Origin: a candidate division GN15 bacterium
Lineage (GTDB): Bacteria; Zixibacteria; MSB-5A5; GN15; FEB-12
Direction: 5' to 3'
DNA length: 35,760 bases
Assembly: GCA_014727815.1 (NCBI GenBank)
Contig: WJMS01000160.1
Location: forward strand, 1-35,760
Below the pieces are notes generated by a model. That model made no database searches. It was not told the DNA's origin and saw nothing but the letters and a program-made list of their open reading frames with translations. The translations under genes were made by a program, and so were the position numbers. Shown here in pieces: positions 25,959 through 35,588 of the stretch (position 1 is the first letter of the stretch; the number at the start of each line of letters is the position of its first letter).

Positions 25959-28082
25959 TTAGTTTGGGGAATCCACCGACAGACCGAGGGCCTTGAACAG
26001 GAAACTCCAGCGGTCGGTCGCTTCGACTATGTACTGGCTGGTTGGCTTGCCGGCGCCGTGGCCGGCTTTGGTCTCAATACGCAGCAGGATCGGTGTTTCA
26101 GCGGCGTTGGCCGCCTGCAGACGGGCCGCGAATTTCCGGGCATGCATCGGATCGACCCGGGTGTCCGACAATGCTGAGGTGATCAGCACCGCCGGGTAGG
26201 CCGTGCTGTCGGTCACGTTGTGGTACGGCGAGTACTCGTAGAGATACGCAAACTGTTCGGGATCTTCGGCCGAACCGTACTCCGGCACCCACAACCTCGC
26301 CACCAGGAATTCATGGTAGCGAACCATATCGAGCAGCGGCACCTGACAGAGGGCGGCCCGGCAGAGATCGGGACGCTGCGTCAGCACGGCGCCAATCAAC
26401 AGACCACCGTTGGAGCCGCCCTGGATGGCCAGCTGCTCGCGACTGGTATATCCCTCGGCAACCAGATAGTCGGCGGCGGCAATGAAATCATCGAAGGTGT
26501 TTTGCTTGTGCTCCAGCATGCCGGCCCGGTGCCAGGCTTCGCCGTATTCCCCGCCGCCGCGCAAATGGGGAACGGCGAACAGACCGCCCTGCTCGAACCA
26601 GAGAGCGAGGGTTTTGGAGAAGTATGGTTTCTGCGAGACATTAAAGCCGCCATAGCCATAGAGCAGGGTCGGCCGTGCCGAATCGCGGGCCGCCCCGGCC
26701 GGGCCAACGAGGAACATCGAAATCGGCGTGCTGTCTCTGGACTTGTACCGGACGAGGTTGACCTCGAAATCGGCAAAGTCGATATCGACATCGAGCTGCC
26801 GCCGGACCTCCAGGGCTTCTTTCTCGAAGTCGTAGCGATAGACCGTAGGCGGATGGTTGAACGACTGAAACAGGAAGAACATCTCGGACCCGTCCGGTTC
26901 ACCGTAGATCGACTTGACCGAGCCAATGGTCGGCAGGTCGATCTGCGTCACCGGCGCCCCGCGTGCGGTGAACAGTTCGAGCCGGCTGGAGACATTCTCC
27001 AGATAGTGACCGATCAGGTGACCGGCGATTGTCCGGATCGACTCCAGGCGGTAGCCGCGCTCATCGATCACCTCCCACCAGTTGGTGATATCGGGTCGGA
27101 CATAGCTGCCGCGATAGACTTTGTAGTTCGGCGCCCGGTGGTTGGTATAGACATAGAAGCGATCATCGAGCGGCTCAACACTGAACAGGGCATCCTGCGG
27201 CCCGGAGATTAATCGGAAGGTATCGGCGACTGCGGTAACATCGAGATAGTACAGTTGTGAACGAGCGCCCCCGATGTAGACGACCACAAACAGGTGGTGG
27301 CCATCAGGCGATATCGTCACCGACGGCCAGTCGGCCTTACCGAGTTCCTCGCCGAAAATCAACGGATCATCTTCCCAGGCGGTGCCCAGCTCGTGATAGT
27401 AGATGCGCCGGTAGTACTGACTTTCGCCCTCGGGGACGCTGCCCGGGGTGGGGAAACGCGAATAGTAGAAGCCGGCATTATCGGGCCGCCAGGCGATCGA
27501 GGCGAACTGGGTGTAGGGAATCGTGTCGGCCAGCGGCTCGCCGGTATCGGTGCGCATGAGATAGAGCGTCGACAGTTCCGAGCCCGATGATGATGTGCCG
27601 TAGACCAGCAGGCTGCCATCGGGCGACAGGTACCACCAGTCGAGCGCGACCGTGCCGTCGTCGGAAAACGTATTCGGATCCAGCAGTACCCGTGGCTCAC
27701 CCGCGAGTCCCCTGCGCGTATACAGGACGGCGTGGTCCTGCCCGGCCTGTCGTTCCTTCCAGAAGTAGTGTCGGCCGCGCACCCGGGGCGCATCGATCGA
27801 CCCCACCGCCATCAGGTCGGTTATCCGTTGGGCGAGTTCATCCCGGCCGGGGCAGGTTTCGACATAGGCGCGGAAATACCGGTACTGGGCCTCGGTCCAT
27901 GCCTGCACGTCGGGATCGGCGCCGTTTTCGAGCCAGCGATAGGGATCGACTACTTCGACTCCGTGGATAGTGTCCACGACCGTGTCGGGCGGCGTGGGCG
28001 GTGGCGCGACCGATTGGGACAGGGCGGGTGATCCGATAGCGATGATCGCCAGCGCGACGGACAGTATGGCGACTCGATTCAT
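25959..28082 (-). CDS. Prolyl oligopeptidase family serine peptidase (S9A)
   Basis: PPDTVVDTIHGVEVVDPYRWLENG, DWWYLSPDGS, YGYGGFNVSQKPYFS, RGGGEYGEAWHRAG, IQGGSNGGLLIGAVLTQRPDL (GGSNGG nucleophile), signal peptide. Confidence 0.95.
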   Translation of the reverse strand: MNRVAILSVALAIIAIGSPALSQSVAPPPTPPDTVVDTIHGVEVVDPYRWLENGADPDVQAWTEAQYRYFRAYVETCPGRDELAQRITDLMAVGSIDAPRVRGRHYFWKERQAGQDHAVLYTRRGLAGEPRVLLDPNTFSDDGTVALDWWYLSPDGSLLVYGTSSSGSELSTLYLMRTDTGEPLADTIPYTQFASIAWRPDNAGFYYSRFPTPGSVPEGESQYYRRIYYHELGTAWEDDPLIFGEELGKADWPSVTISPDGHHLFVVVYIGGARSQLYYLDVTAVADTFRLISGPQDALFSVEPLDDRFYVYTNHRAPNYKVYRGSYVRPDITNWWEVIDERGYRLESIRTIAGHLIGHYLENVSSRLELFTARGAPVTQIDLPTIGSVKSIYGEPDGSEMFFLFQSFNHPPTVYRYDFEKEALEVRRQLDVDIDFADFEVNLVRYKSRDSTPISMFLVGPAGAARDSARPTLLYGYGGFNVSQKPYFSKTLALWFEQGGLFAVPHLRGGGEYGEAWHRAGMLEHKQNTFDDFIAAADYLVAEGYTSREQLAIQGGSNGGLLIGAVLTQRPDLCRAALCQVPLLDMVRYHEFLVARLWVPEYGSAEDPEQFAYLYEYSPYHNVTDSTAYPAVLITSALSDTRVDPMHARKFAARLQAANAAETPILLRIETKAGHGAGKPTSQYIVEATDRWSFLFKALGLSVDSPN

Positions 28083-28159
28083 GGCATCTCCTTCGCGTAC
28101 GGTGAGGCGGGGCGGGTGTCTCAGGGGAATATACGATGCGGGCGCAGGTGTGAAAAGGG

Positions 28160-28194
28160 CAGAGAAAAGCGGGCCGCCGAATCGGCGACCCGCT
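28160..28194 (-). terminator. Rho-independent terminator of SWIB gene
   Basis: Minus strand AGCGGGTCGCCG-ATT-CGGCGGCCCGCT-TTTCTC; 12-bp stem with one U-G. Confidence 0.75.
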
Positions 28195-28220
28195 GGTATT
28201 GTGCGTGAGCAGCCGTCGGG

Positions 28221-28742
28221 CTACTTCATGTGCTTGCTGACCAGCTTGGTCATCTCGAACATGGAGACCTTCCGCTTGCCGCCGAACAGCGCCTTGAGCT
28301 TGTCGTCGGCATTGATCATCCGCTTGTTGACCGAGTCCTGGAGGCCGTGACGCTTGATGTAGGCCCACAGTTTCTTGGTCACTTCCGTACGCGGCATGGC
28401 CTTGCCACCGACCACCTGGCTCAGGGTGTCGGAGAGCTCCATCGGGCGCATGAAGGCCGGGTTCGGTTTACGCTTGGTGGCGCTTTTTTTGCGGGTGGTT
28501 TTCTTGCGGGTGGTCTTGCGCCCGGTCGCCTTGCGGGTTGTCTTGCGCGCGGTCGACTTCTTGGCTGCTTTTTTCCGCGTCGTCTTCTTGGCGGCTTTCT
28601 TCTTTGTCGCCTTCTTCGCGGTTTTCTTCTTCGCCGTCTTCTTCTTGGCGGCCTTCTTCGGCGTCTTCTTCTTCGCGGCCTTCTTGGTTGTCTTCTTCTT
28701 GGCCGCCTTCTTGGTCGTCTTCTTCTTCTTCGCGACTGCCAT
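28221..28742 (-). CDS. SWIB/MDM2 domain protein with histone-H1-like Lys/Ala/Thr-rich N-terminal tail
   Basis: MAVAKKKKTTKKAAKKKTTKKAAKKK...RKKSATKRKPNPAFMRPMELSDTLSQVVGGKAMPRTEVTKKLWAYIKRHGLQDSVNKRMINADDKLKALFGGKRKVSMFEMTKLVSKHMK; SWIB domain. Confidence 0.93.
   Translation of the reverse strand: MAVAKKKKTTKKAAKKKTTKKAAKKKTPKKAAKKKTAKKKTAKKATKKKAAKKTTRKKAAKKSTARKTTRKATGRKTTRKKTTRKKSATKRKPNPAFMRPMELSDTLSQVVGGKAMPRTEVTKKLWAYIKRHGLQDSVNKRMINADDKLKALFGGKRKVSMFEMTKLVSKHMK
28480..28740. repeat. Imperfect low-complexity tandem coding repeats (Lys-rich tail)
   Basis: Reiterated gcc/ttcttc/gtc/ttc units encoding KKAAKKKTxKK. Confidence 0.8.
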
Positions 28743-28904
28743 GTGTTGCTCCTTTAGCATTGAGGGTTGCCTATGAACATTGCGCCTATGATTACCACCC
28801 TTGTTGACGAGGCCCGCGCGGCTGGTTGTCATGCGTCGGTATTCTCGTCCCTGGGGAAAATTACCACCGTGCGTTTTTTTTTAGCAAGGAAAAATATGGT
28901 CTGA

Positions 28905-28944
28905 CGGAAAAAAAGTTGACCGTTTTCCCCTATGAAAAACGGTC
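28905..28944 (-). terminator. Rho-independent terminator of metallophosphoesterase gene
   Basis: Minus strand GACCGTTTT-TCATAGGGG-AAAACGGTC-AAC-TTTTTTT; 9-bp stem followed by T7. Confidence 0.85.
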
Positions 28945-28978
28945 GTAAACGGTCACCTGTTTGGGTCAGGTGCGGTCT

Positions 28979-30178
28979 TTATGCGCGACGCAATTCGATC
29001 ACGGGCGCTTCGGGCGGGCAGCCCAGACGGAACGGGAACCAGTGACCCACCCCCGAGGAAGTGTACAACTGCGACCCGTTCTTGCGATATTCCCCCCACA
29101 GGTAGCGGTCGGGCCAGTACGGTTCGAAGACTGAACGGCCGAACCAGCCGAGCTGTCCCCCGTGCGTGTGACCGGCCAGGGTCAGGTCGATACCCCGTTC
29201 GGCGGCGATGTCAAAAGCGTCGGGGCGGTGGCTCATCAGCACCGTAAAGTCGGCCGGTTTACTGTTGGCGAGGGTAGAGTCGATGGTCTGTACGAAGAAA
29301 TCGAGGTTTTTGGGACCCATCCGCCGGGGATCATCGATCGCCGCCACCCGCAGGCGAGCGTTGCCCCGGGTGACCACGTGTGATTCGTTCACCATCAGCG
29401 GCACGGTTGATTTATCGTGTATTCGCCGCACCCGCTGTACGCCCCGAAAATACTCGTGGTTTCCCAGGGACGTGAAGACACCAGAGGTCGCCTTGAGCTG
29501 TGACGCCAGTGACAGCGCCGTCGGCAACTGATCGAGATCATCGGCAATATCACCGGTCATCAGGACCAGATCGGGGTTATACGGTTCCGCCTCGGCCAGC
29601 AACGACTCGATATCGCCAACCGTCACGTACTCGCGCAGGTGGCTGTCGGAGATGTGGAGGATGCGAAAACCGTCAAACTCCGGAGGGAGTGAGGCGAATG
29701 TCATCGGGCGCACATAGACCCGTGCCCCGCCGAAGGACCGGGCCATGCCGGTGACACTCATCATGCCGACAATCACCGGCGCCGCCGCGGCTGCCCGCTT
29801 GATAAACAGTCGCCGGGCCGACACCGGCTGGTCCACCTCGGTCGATGTGCGAGCAGTCGTCAGTCGTCCGATCAGACGGCTCACCAGAAAGACCAGCCCG
29901 GAGACCAACAGCGCGATCACCATCCCCAGTTCGAGGACGAAGACAAACGATGTCCCCAAGGCAAAGAGCAATGACAGGTCAACCAGTCCCAGCCAGTTGG
30001 TAAGCCCCCAGAACAGCATGAAAGTGATACCGACCAGGGGCATAGCCCAGGCGGTCCGCCGGACCCAGCGATGCTTCCACCATTCGCGGTTCATCAGGCG
30101 CAGCAGGAAAACATCCAGCAGCCCGAAGAAACTGATGACGAGGGTGATGAATATGCCGAAAAAGAGAATTCTACTCAT
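28979..30178 (-). CDS. Membrane-anchored metallophosphoesterase (YkuE/YaeI-like)
   Basis: N-terminal TM segments; ILHISDSHL (DxH), MTGDIADD (GD), SLGNHEYF (GNHE), LAGHTHGGQ (GHxH). Confidence 0.92.
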   Translation of the reverse strand: MSRILFFGIFITLVISFFGLLDVFLLRLMNREWWKHRWVRRTAWAMPLVGITFMLFWGLTNWLGLVDLSLLFALGTSFVFVLELGMVIALLVSGLVFLVSRLIGRLTTARTSTEVDQPVSARRLFIKRAAAAAPVIVGMMSVTGMARSFGGARVYVRPMTFASLPPEFDGFRILHISDSHLREYVTVGDIESLLAEAEPYNPDLVLMTGDIADDLDQLPTALSLASQLKATSGVFTSLGNHEYFRGVQRVRRIHDKSTVPLMVNESHVVTRGNARLRVAAIDDPRRMGPKNLDFFVQTIDSTLANSKPADFTVLMSHRPDAFDIAAERGIDLTLAGHTHGGQLGWFGRSVFEPYWPDRYLWGEYRKNGSQLYTSSGVGHWFPFRLGCPPEAPVIELRRA

Positions 30179-30322
30179 GTGCTCCCACAAACCGGTCCAT
30201 AGCCGGGCAGTACGGTATTATACGCAAAGGGGTCCCGCTTGAGCTAACGGCTGAATCAGAGAATAGTTCCACCGGGAAGCAACTACCTGACCGCAGGGAA
30301 TACCGAATTGTCCGCCAGGGAG

Positions 30323-31921
30323 TTACTTGCGCCAGAAACCGGGGCGGAGAATGACCAGGACGGTGAAGATCTCGAGCCGGCCGAGCAGCATCGAGGCAAC
30401 CAGGATCCACTTGCCGGGCAGGGGAATCCAGCCGTAATTCTCCACCGCGCCGATCCCGGCCAGGCCCGGCCCGATATTGCCGATCGTGGCGATCGAGCAG
30501 GCGACCGCCGTGGTGAGATCGTCCACGAAGAGGGTCATCAACAACCCGGTCGCGACAAACAACCCGATAAACAGGGTGAGAAACGACAGGACGCTCAGCA
30601 CCTGGTTGTCGTCGACCACCTGTCCCCCCACTTTGACCGGTACCACCAATTTGGGTTGGGCCCGTTTGCGGATCGCGTTGACGATGACCTTCACGACGAT
30701 CATGATCCGCACCATCTTGATCCCGCCGCCGGTCGAACCGGCGCAGCCGCCGAGGAACATCAGCAGGACGAGAATGAAACGTACGGCATTCGGCCACATG
30801 TCAAAATCGGCAGTGGCGAAACCGGTGGTGGTGACAATGGCTATCGTCTGGAATGCGGCAATACGGAAGGTCTGGTAGAGGGAACTGAATAGTCCGCTCT
30901 GCTCACGATAATGCTCGGAGAATTCCTCGATCGATTGCTCCCCGTAGCGCCAGGAATCGGCGGCGATATCGAACGACGCCGGCCCGTGGAAATGCAGGAT
31001 GGCCGTGATAACGACAATGGCGATCAGGATAATGCTGTTGTAGAAGATAAACTCACGGTCATAGAACATGCCCCGGATGTTGCCGCGCAGCGCCCGGAAA
31101 TGCAGCAGGAAATTGACACCGGCAAACCACATGAAGATGATGATCACCCAGCGGATGAATTCGGACTGGTATGCGGCGATCGAAGTATTCTCGGTGGAGA
31201 AGCCGCCGGTGGCCATGGTAGCGAAGGCATGGCAGATCGCCTCGAACGGAGTCATGCCGCCGATTATCAGCAGGATCGTCTGGGCGCCGGTGAGCAGCCC
31301 GTAAACGCCCCAGAGAATGGCGGTCGTTTGCGACAGGCGCGGTGAGAGCTTCTCCTTGTGCGGCCCGGGGACCTCGCTTTTGAACATCTGGTACGCGGTG
31401 ATACCCATGCCAGGGAAAACGACAATGGCCAGGGTGATAATACCCATACCGCCGAGCCAGTGGGTGAGCGCGCGCAGGAAGAGGATCGAACGCGGGGCTG
31501 CCTCGATATTGGTGAGAATGGTCGCCCCGGTGGTGGTGAAGCCGGACATGATCTCGAAGTAGGCGTCGGTGAAGGCGCCGAAAACCGAGTACTGGGCTAC
31601 CCCCGGGCCATAGAGCAGCCAGACGAACATGGGCAGACAGCTGAAGAAGGTCAGGGTGACCCAGCCGATAGCGACAATCGCCAGTCCCTCGCGGACACCC
31701 ATCAGGTCGCGGCCGCCGCGAAAAATCCGCACGGCGACACTGCCCAGACCGGAGGTCAACAGGGCGGCAAGTACAAAGCCGTAGACATCGGGATGCCCGA
31801 CCGCGGCCGAAAAGCCCTGGCTCCGGTGGTCGTAAACGCCGATCGCCATCGGGACCAGCAGCAGCAGCCCCATGATCTGCATCAGCTTGCCGACGGAATA
31901 CGCTACTGCGGTTTTGTGCAT
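30323..31921 (-). CDS. trkH: Trk/Ktr-type potassium uptake membrane subunit
   Basis: 532 aa; pore-like segments DAYFEIMSGFTTTGATIL, ATMATGGFSTEN, IVTTTGFATADF, FLGGCAGSTGGGIKMVR. Confidence 0.94.
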   Translation of the reverse strand: MHKTAVAYSVGKLMQIMGLLLLVPMAIGVYDHRSQGFSAAVGHPDVYGFVLAALLTSGLGSVAVRIFRGGRDLMGVREGLAIVAIGWVTLTFFSCLPMFVWLLYGPGVAQYSVFGAFTDAYFEIMSGFTTTGATILTNIEAAPRSILFLRALTHWLGGMGIITLAIVVFPGMGITAYQMFKSEVPGPHKEKLSPRLSQTTAILWGVYGLLTGAQTILLIIGGMTPFEAICHAFATMATGGFSTENTSIAAYQSEFIRWVIIIFMWFAGVNFLLHFRALRGNIRGMFYDREFIFYNSIILIAIVVITAILHFHGPASFDIAADSWRYGEQSIEEFSEHYREQSGLFSSLYQTFRIAAFQTIAIVTTTGFATADFDMWPNAVRFILVLLMFLGGCAGSTGGGIKMVRIMIVVKVIVNAIRKRAQPKLVVPVKVGGQVVDDNQVLSVLSFLTLFIGLFVATGLLMTLFVDDLTTAVACSIATIGNIGPGLAGIGAVENYGWIPLPGKWILVASMLLGRLEIFTVLVILRPGFWRK

Positions 31922-31928
31922 GACTGGC

Positions 31929-33296
31929 CTACTTGAAAAAGCCGCGCGGCTTGAACAGCTTGGCTACGGTCGGGAGGTGTTTGTGGTGGGTGATGACGAT
32001 AATATGATCGTCAGCTTCAATCACCGTCTCACCGCCCGGCAGGACAATGCGATCATCACGGACGATAATCCCGATTATCGCGCCCGCCTTGAACTTCTTC
32101 GCAATCCGCTTGACTTTCTGACCGACTATCTCGCTCTCTGCCTCGACAATATACCGGGCGGCCTCGATATCGACATTGGACAGTTCAACCACGGCGCCGA
32201 TATGGCCGCGGGCAATGATGTCCAGGATCGCTCTGGCAGCGGTGAGTCTCGGGTTGATCACGTGGTCGATACCGATCGAATTGAACAGCCGGTCGTGACG
32301 CGTTTCGGTCGAGGTCGCCACCACTTCGTGGGCGCCTTCGGCCTTGGCCAGCAGGGTTGACAGGATGTTGTAGTCTGATGAGTCCGACACCGAGATGAAA
32401 AACGAAGCGCTGTCGACATTGAGTTCGCGCAGCAGGTCGGCATCGGTGCAGTCGCCGTGGATCACATCGATATGGTCGAACTGCCCGGCAATTTCTTCGG
32501 CCCGCTTGTAATCGCGGCTGACGAAGGTCGTATGGTGGTCCGAGTCGTTGAGCATCGTGCCCATCTGGACAAATGAGTAGGAGTCGCCGGTGACGATGAT
32601 CTTGCGGTGCTTTTTGCGCTCGATGCCCACCAGGTCGGAGAAGACATCGAGCGAGTCCCTCGGAAAAAGGCTGTAGACGATATCGCCGGGCTCGAAACGG
32701 GTGTTGCCGGTAGGTATCATGCCCCGGCCACCGCGGTTGATGGCAACAAACAGTACGACCGCATCGCCAATCTCCTGGCGGACCTCCATCGGCGTCTTCC
32801 CGGCCAGTTTCATATTCTCCCGCAGCCGGTAGCCACGCAGGAGCACCCGGCCACCCTCGAAATTGGCCGAGTCGATCGCATGCGGCGTTTCGACAAACTG
32901 CATGACCTGGTCGGCCATGACCTGCTCGGGGTGGATCACCGAGGTGATCCCGAGTCGGTCGAGACTGACCTGGGCGTTTTCGCTGATGAATTCCGAGGAG
33001 CGCAGGCGGGCGATCCGTCGCTTGACCTCATACTGCGCGGCCAGGGCGCAGACCACCAGGTTGACCTCGTCATTGGGAGTCACCGCCAGCACCATGTCGG
33101 CTTTCTCGATGCCGGCCTGACGAAGCATCTCCGGCGAGGAACCGGAGCCGTGAAGGATCTGCACATCGAGCTTCTGGCCGATGCTGTCGCAGAGGTCCTT
33201 GTCCAGCTCGATCAGCGAGAGGGTATGTTTGTCCTGGAGCAGGTGTTCGGCCAGTGAAAACCCGACCACCCCACCACCGACAATTACGATACGCAT
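31929..33296 (-). CDS. trkA: Trk system potassium uptake regulatory protein, two RCK domains
   Basis: MRIVIVGGGVVGFSLAEHLLQDKHTLSLIELDKD (GxGxxG); tandem TrkA-N/TrkA-C halves; adjacent to trkH. Confidence 0.94.
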   Translation of the reverse strand: MRIVIVGGGVVGFSLAEHLLQDKHTLSLIELDKDLCDSIGQKLDVQILHGSGSSPEMLRQAGIEKADMVLAVTPNDEVNLVVCALAAQYEVKRRIARLRSSEFISENAQVSLDRLGITSVIHPEQVMADQVMQFVETPHAIDSANFEGGRVLLRGYRLRENMKLAGKTPMEVRQEIGDAVVLFVAINRGGRGMIPTGNTRFEPGDIVYSLFPRDSLDVFSDLVGIERKKHRKIIVTGDSYSFVQMGTMLNDSDHHTTFVSRDYKRAEEIAGQFDHIDVIHGDCTDADLLRELNVDSASFFISVSDSSDYNILSTLLAKAEGAHEVVATSTETRHDRLFNSIGIDHVINPRLTAARAILDIIARGHIGAVVELSNVDIEAARYIVEAESEIVGQKVKRIAKKFKAGAIIGIIVRDDRIVLPGGETVIEADDHIIVITHHKHLPTVAKLFKPRGFFK

Positions 33297-33313
33297 ATGT
33301 TGTTGCGATCCAC

Positions 33314-33332
33314 GAGGTGACAGGCACCTCGA
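33314..33332. repeat. Small perfect palindrome CGAGGTG-ACAGG-CACCTCG in trkA 5' region
   Basis: 7-bp exact stem, 5-nt loop, 17 nt upstream of the trkA start. Confidence 0.55.
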
Positions 33333-33515
33333 TGACGCCCTTTTTCTTGTCTATCGACTGCTATTCGCGATTAATGTCTGGTCAAACATGGATGCAAGCA
33401 AACAAATATTTTATCGGCTGCCGACCGGGAACACCATAGCATCGAGTGGTTTTCTACCGGTACGGAGAAGCGATACGGGCAGTAGTACGAGCAACGTCAG
33501 CAAAGATCACGGTAT

Positions 33516-33743
33516 ATGACAGCACCAGAGCACTCATCTGCCGACCACGAGTCGGCCGCACCGACCGAATCGGCACCGTCCAAAAAGCGCCGAAGCTGGC
33601 TGAAATTCCCCCGAAGCTGGAAAGAGGTCAAGCAGCTTGGCTGGAAGTTCATTGTCGCGTTTATCCTGTTTTACCTGATCCGCGACTCGATTCTGTATAT
33701 TCTCATTCCCTATCTCGTCTACAAGGGTATCATCAGCTTCTAA
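33516..33743 (+). CDS. Small membrane protein, unknown function
   Basis: 75 aa, Ser/Glu-rich N-terminus, basic linker, one C-terminal hydrophobic segment (FIVAFILFYLIRDSILYILIPYLVY); followed by a terminator. Confidence 0.65.
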   Translation: MTAPEHSSADHESAAPTESAPSKKRRSWLKFPRSWKEVKQLGWKFIVAFILFYLIRDSILYILIPYLVYKGIISF

Positions 33744-33779
33744 GCCAAATCGGGGCAACCGTACGCCAACAAATGAAAA

Positions 33780-33818
33780 CGAGCCGATCCCCGGCAGGGA
33801 ATCGGCTCGTTCTTGTTT
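33780..33818. terminator. Bidirectional Rho-independent-like terminator
   Basis: CGAGCCGAT-CCCCGGCAGGGA-ATCGGCTCG then TTCTTGTTT; A-rich on the other flank; between convergent genes. Confidence 0.8.
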
Positions 33819-33844
33819 AAGCTGGTATCGACCGGATTGTACAG

Positions 33845-35359
33845 TTAGATACCGTAGATTTCCCCGTACTTGGCCTTCATGTAGTCCATCAGCGGCTTGT
33901 GCGACAGCGGCTCGCCGGTGACCTTCTCACACAGCACATTGGCGCGGTAGCGCTGGCCATGGTGGTGGATGTTCTTGCGGAGCCAGTCGAGCAGGCGGCT
34001 GAAGTTGCCGTGCTGGAAATCCTCCTGCAGGCCGGGCAGGTCTTTCTTCGCCTGGGCGAAGAACTGGGCGGCGTAGAGGTTACCCAGGGCATAGGTCGGG
34101 AAGTAGCCGATCAGCCCGGATGACCAGTGGACATCCTGCAGGACACCGTTGGCGTCCTTGTCGACCTCGATTCCGAGATACTCCTTGAAGCGCTTATTCC
34201 ACTCGCCGGCCATGTCTTTCGGCTTGATCTCTTTTTTCGTCATGGCCCGCTCGAGTTCGAAGCGGAGCATGATATGCAGGTTGTAGGTCGCTTCGTCGGC
34301 CTCGACCCGGATGTACGAGGGCTTCACAGTGTTGATGGCGCCGTAGAAATCGTCGAGGGAAACATCGCCAAGCGACTCCCGGAAGATCCGCTGCGCCTGC
34401 GGCAGGAAGTAGACCCAGAAGTCTTTCGAGCGGCCGACCTGGTTTTCCCACATGCGCGACTGTGACTCGTGAATCCCCAGCGAGACCGACTCACCCATCG
34501 GCGTCCCGAAATGCTTCTCCTTCTCGAGCCCCATCTCATAGAGAGCGTGGCCGGCTTCGTGCATCGTGCCGAAGAGGGCGTCGTTGAGACGGTTCGGGTT
34601 GTACCGGGTCAGAATCCGCGTGTCGCCGGGGCCGATGCCGGTGCAGAAGGGATGGGTGGTGATATCGAGCCGGCCGGCGTTGAAATCATAGCCCATCGCG
34701 GCGGCCACCGACTCACCAAAGATCTTCTGCTTGTCGACATCAAATGAGCGCGTGACGATTGACTCATCCGGACGCTTCCTGGCATCGGCAATCGCCTGCA
34801 CCAGCGGCACCAGCTCCTTGCGCAGGCCGTCGAACGCAGTCTCGACCTGTTCGACGGTCGCGCCCGGCTCGTAGATATCAAGCAGGGCGTTGTACGGTTC
34901 GCCCTCGTAGCCGAACGCCTCGGCCTTCTGCAGGGTCAAATCGAGCACCTTTTCGAACCACGGGAGAAACTCGGAAAAATCGGACTTCTTGCGGGCTTCG
35001 GCCCAGGCCGGGGTCGCCTGCGCGGTGGTCTTTGCCAGCGCCTCAACCAGGTCTTTCGGCAGCTTGGTTTCCTTGTCGTACGCGTGGCGGATCTCGCGCA
35101 GGTTGGCGGCCGCCTCGGACTCGGGGTCTTTCGTGAGATCGGAATCCTCCGCGGCCGAAATCAACTCACCGATTTTCGGATCGACAAACTGTTCGTGGCA
35201 CATCCGGGCGATCAGGCCGATCTGCTCCGAGCGATGGCCGACGCCGTTCTTCGGCATGTAGGTTTCCTGGTCCCAGTGAAGAATCGAGGCTGCGGAACCA
35301 AGGACGGATATCTCCTTGCATTTCTTGATAAGCTCGTCATAAGCGGCTTGCGGCGTCAT
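33845..35359 (-). CDS. M32 family metallocarboxypeptidase (carboxypeptidase Taq)
   Basis: 504 aa; GTMHEAGHALYEMGLE (HEAGH), HPFCTGIGPGDTRILTRYN, GIHESQSRMWENQVGRSKDFW. Confidence 0.96.
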   Translation of the reverse strand: MTPQAAYDELIKKCKEISVLGSAASILHWDQETYMPKNGVGHRSEQIGLIARMCHEQFVDPKIGELISAAEDSDLTKDPESEAAANLREIRHAYDKETKLPKDLVEALAKTTAQATPAWAEARKKSDFSEFLPWFEKVLDLTLQKAEAFGYEGEPYNALLDIYEPGATVEQVETAFDGLRKELVPLVQAIADARKRPDESIVTRSFDVDKQKIFGESVAAAMGYDFNAGRLDITTHPFCTGIGPGDTRILTRYNPNRLNDALFGTMHEAGHALYEMGLEKEKHFGTPMGESVSLGIHESQSRMWENQVGRSKDFWVYFLPQAQRIFRESLGDVSLDDFYGAINTVKPSYIRVEADEATYNLHIMLRFELERAMTKKEIKPKDMAGEWNKRFKEYLGIEVDKDANGVLQDVHWSSGLIGYFPTYALGNLYAAQFFAQAKKDLPGLQEDFQHGNFSRLLDWLRKNIHHHGQRYRANVLCEKVTGEPLSHKPLMDYMKAKYGEIYGI

Positions 35360-35480
35360 GAGACAACTCCTTCGCCCGGAGGCGATATCGGAAGGTTTAC
35401 AGCATCAGATGTAATCGGCCAAGGTACGAAAAATCGCCCGAAATCGCCAGTGATTTGGGGAAGTCAGGTAGGCTGGGACG

Positions 35481-35506
35481 GTTGGCGCACGGAGACGTGC
35501 GCCAAC
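35481..35506. repeat. Perfect 10-bp stem palindrome GTTGGCGCAC-GGAGAC-GTGCGCCAAC
   Basis: Exact inverted repeat in the spacer between the two M32 genes. Confidence 0.6.
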
Positions 35507-35588
35507 GACGTACTTGCATACCAGTTTCAGCCGGGATCGGTTCGTGCCTGGTGTACGTCCCCGTGCATCGGGTCACAGCACGGATCGC

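Noticed and set aside
26220-27212. 330-aa plus-strand ORF
   Set aside because: Fully antisense to the prolyl oligopeptidase; composition is a mirror of GC-rich codon usage and shows no family motif.
28480-28740. Possible CRISPR or tandem-repeat array
   Set aside because: Periodicity comes from Lys-rich codons within a coding frame; no conserved repeat/spacer architecture.
28230-28757. Leu/Gly/Phe-rich plus-strand ORFs opposite the SWIB gene, resembling membrane proteins
   Set aside because: Artefact of the reverse complement of Lys-rich codons.
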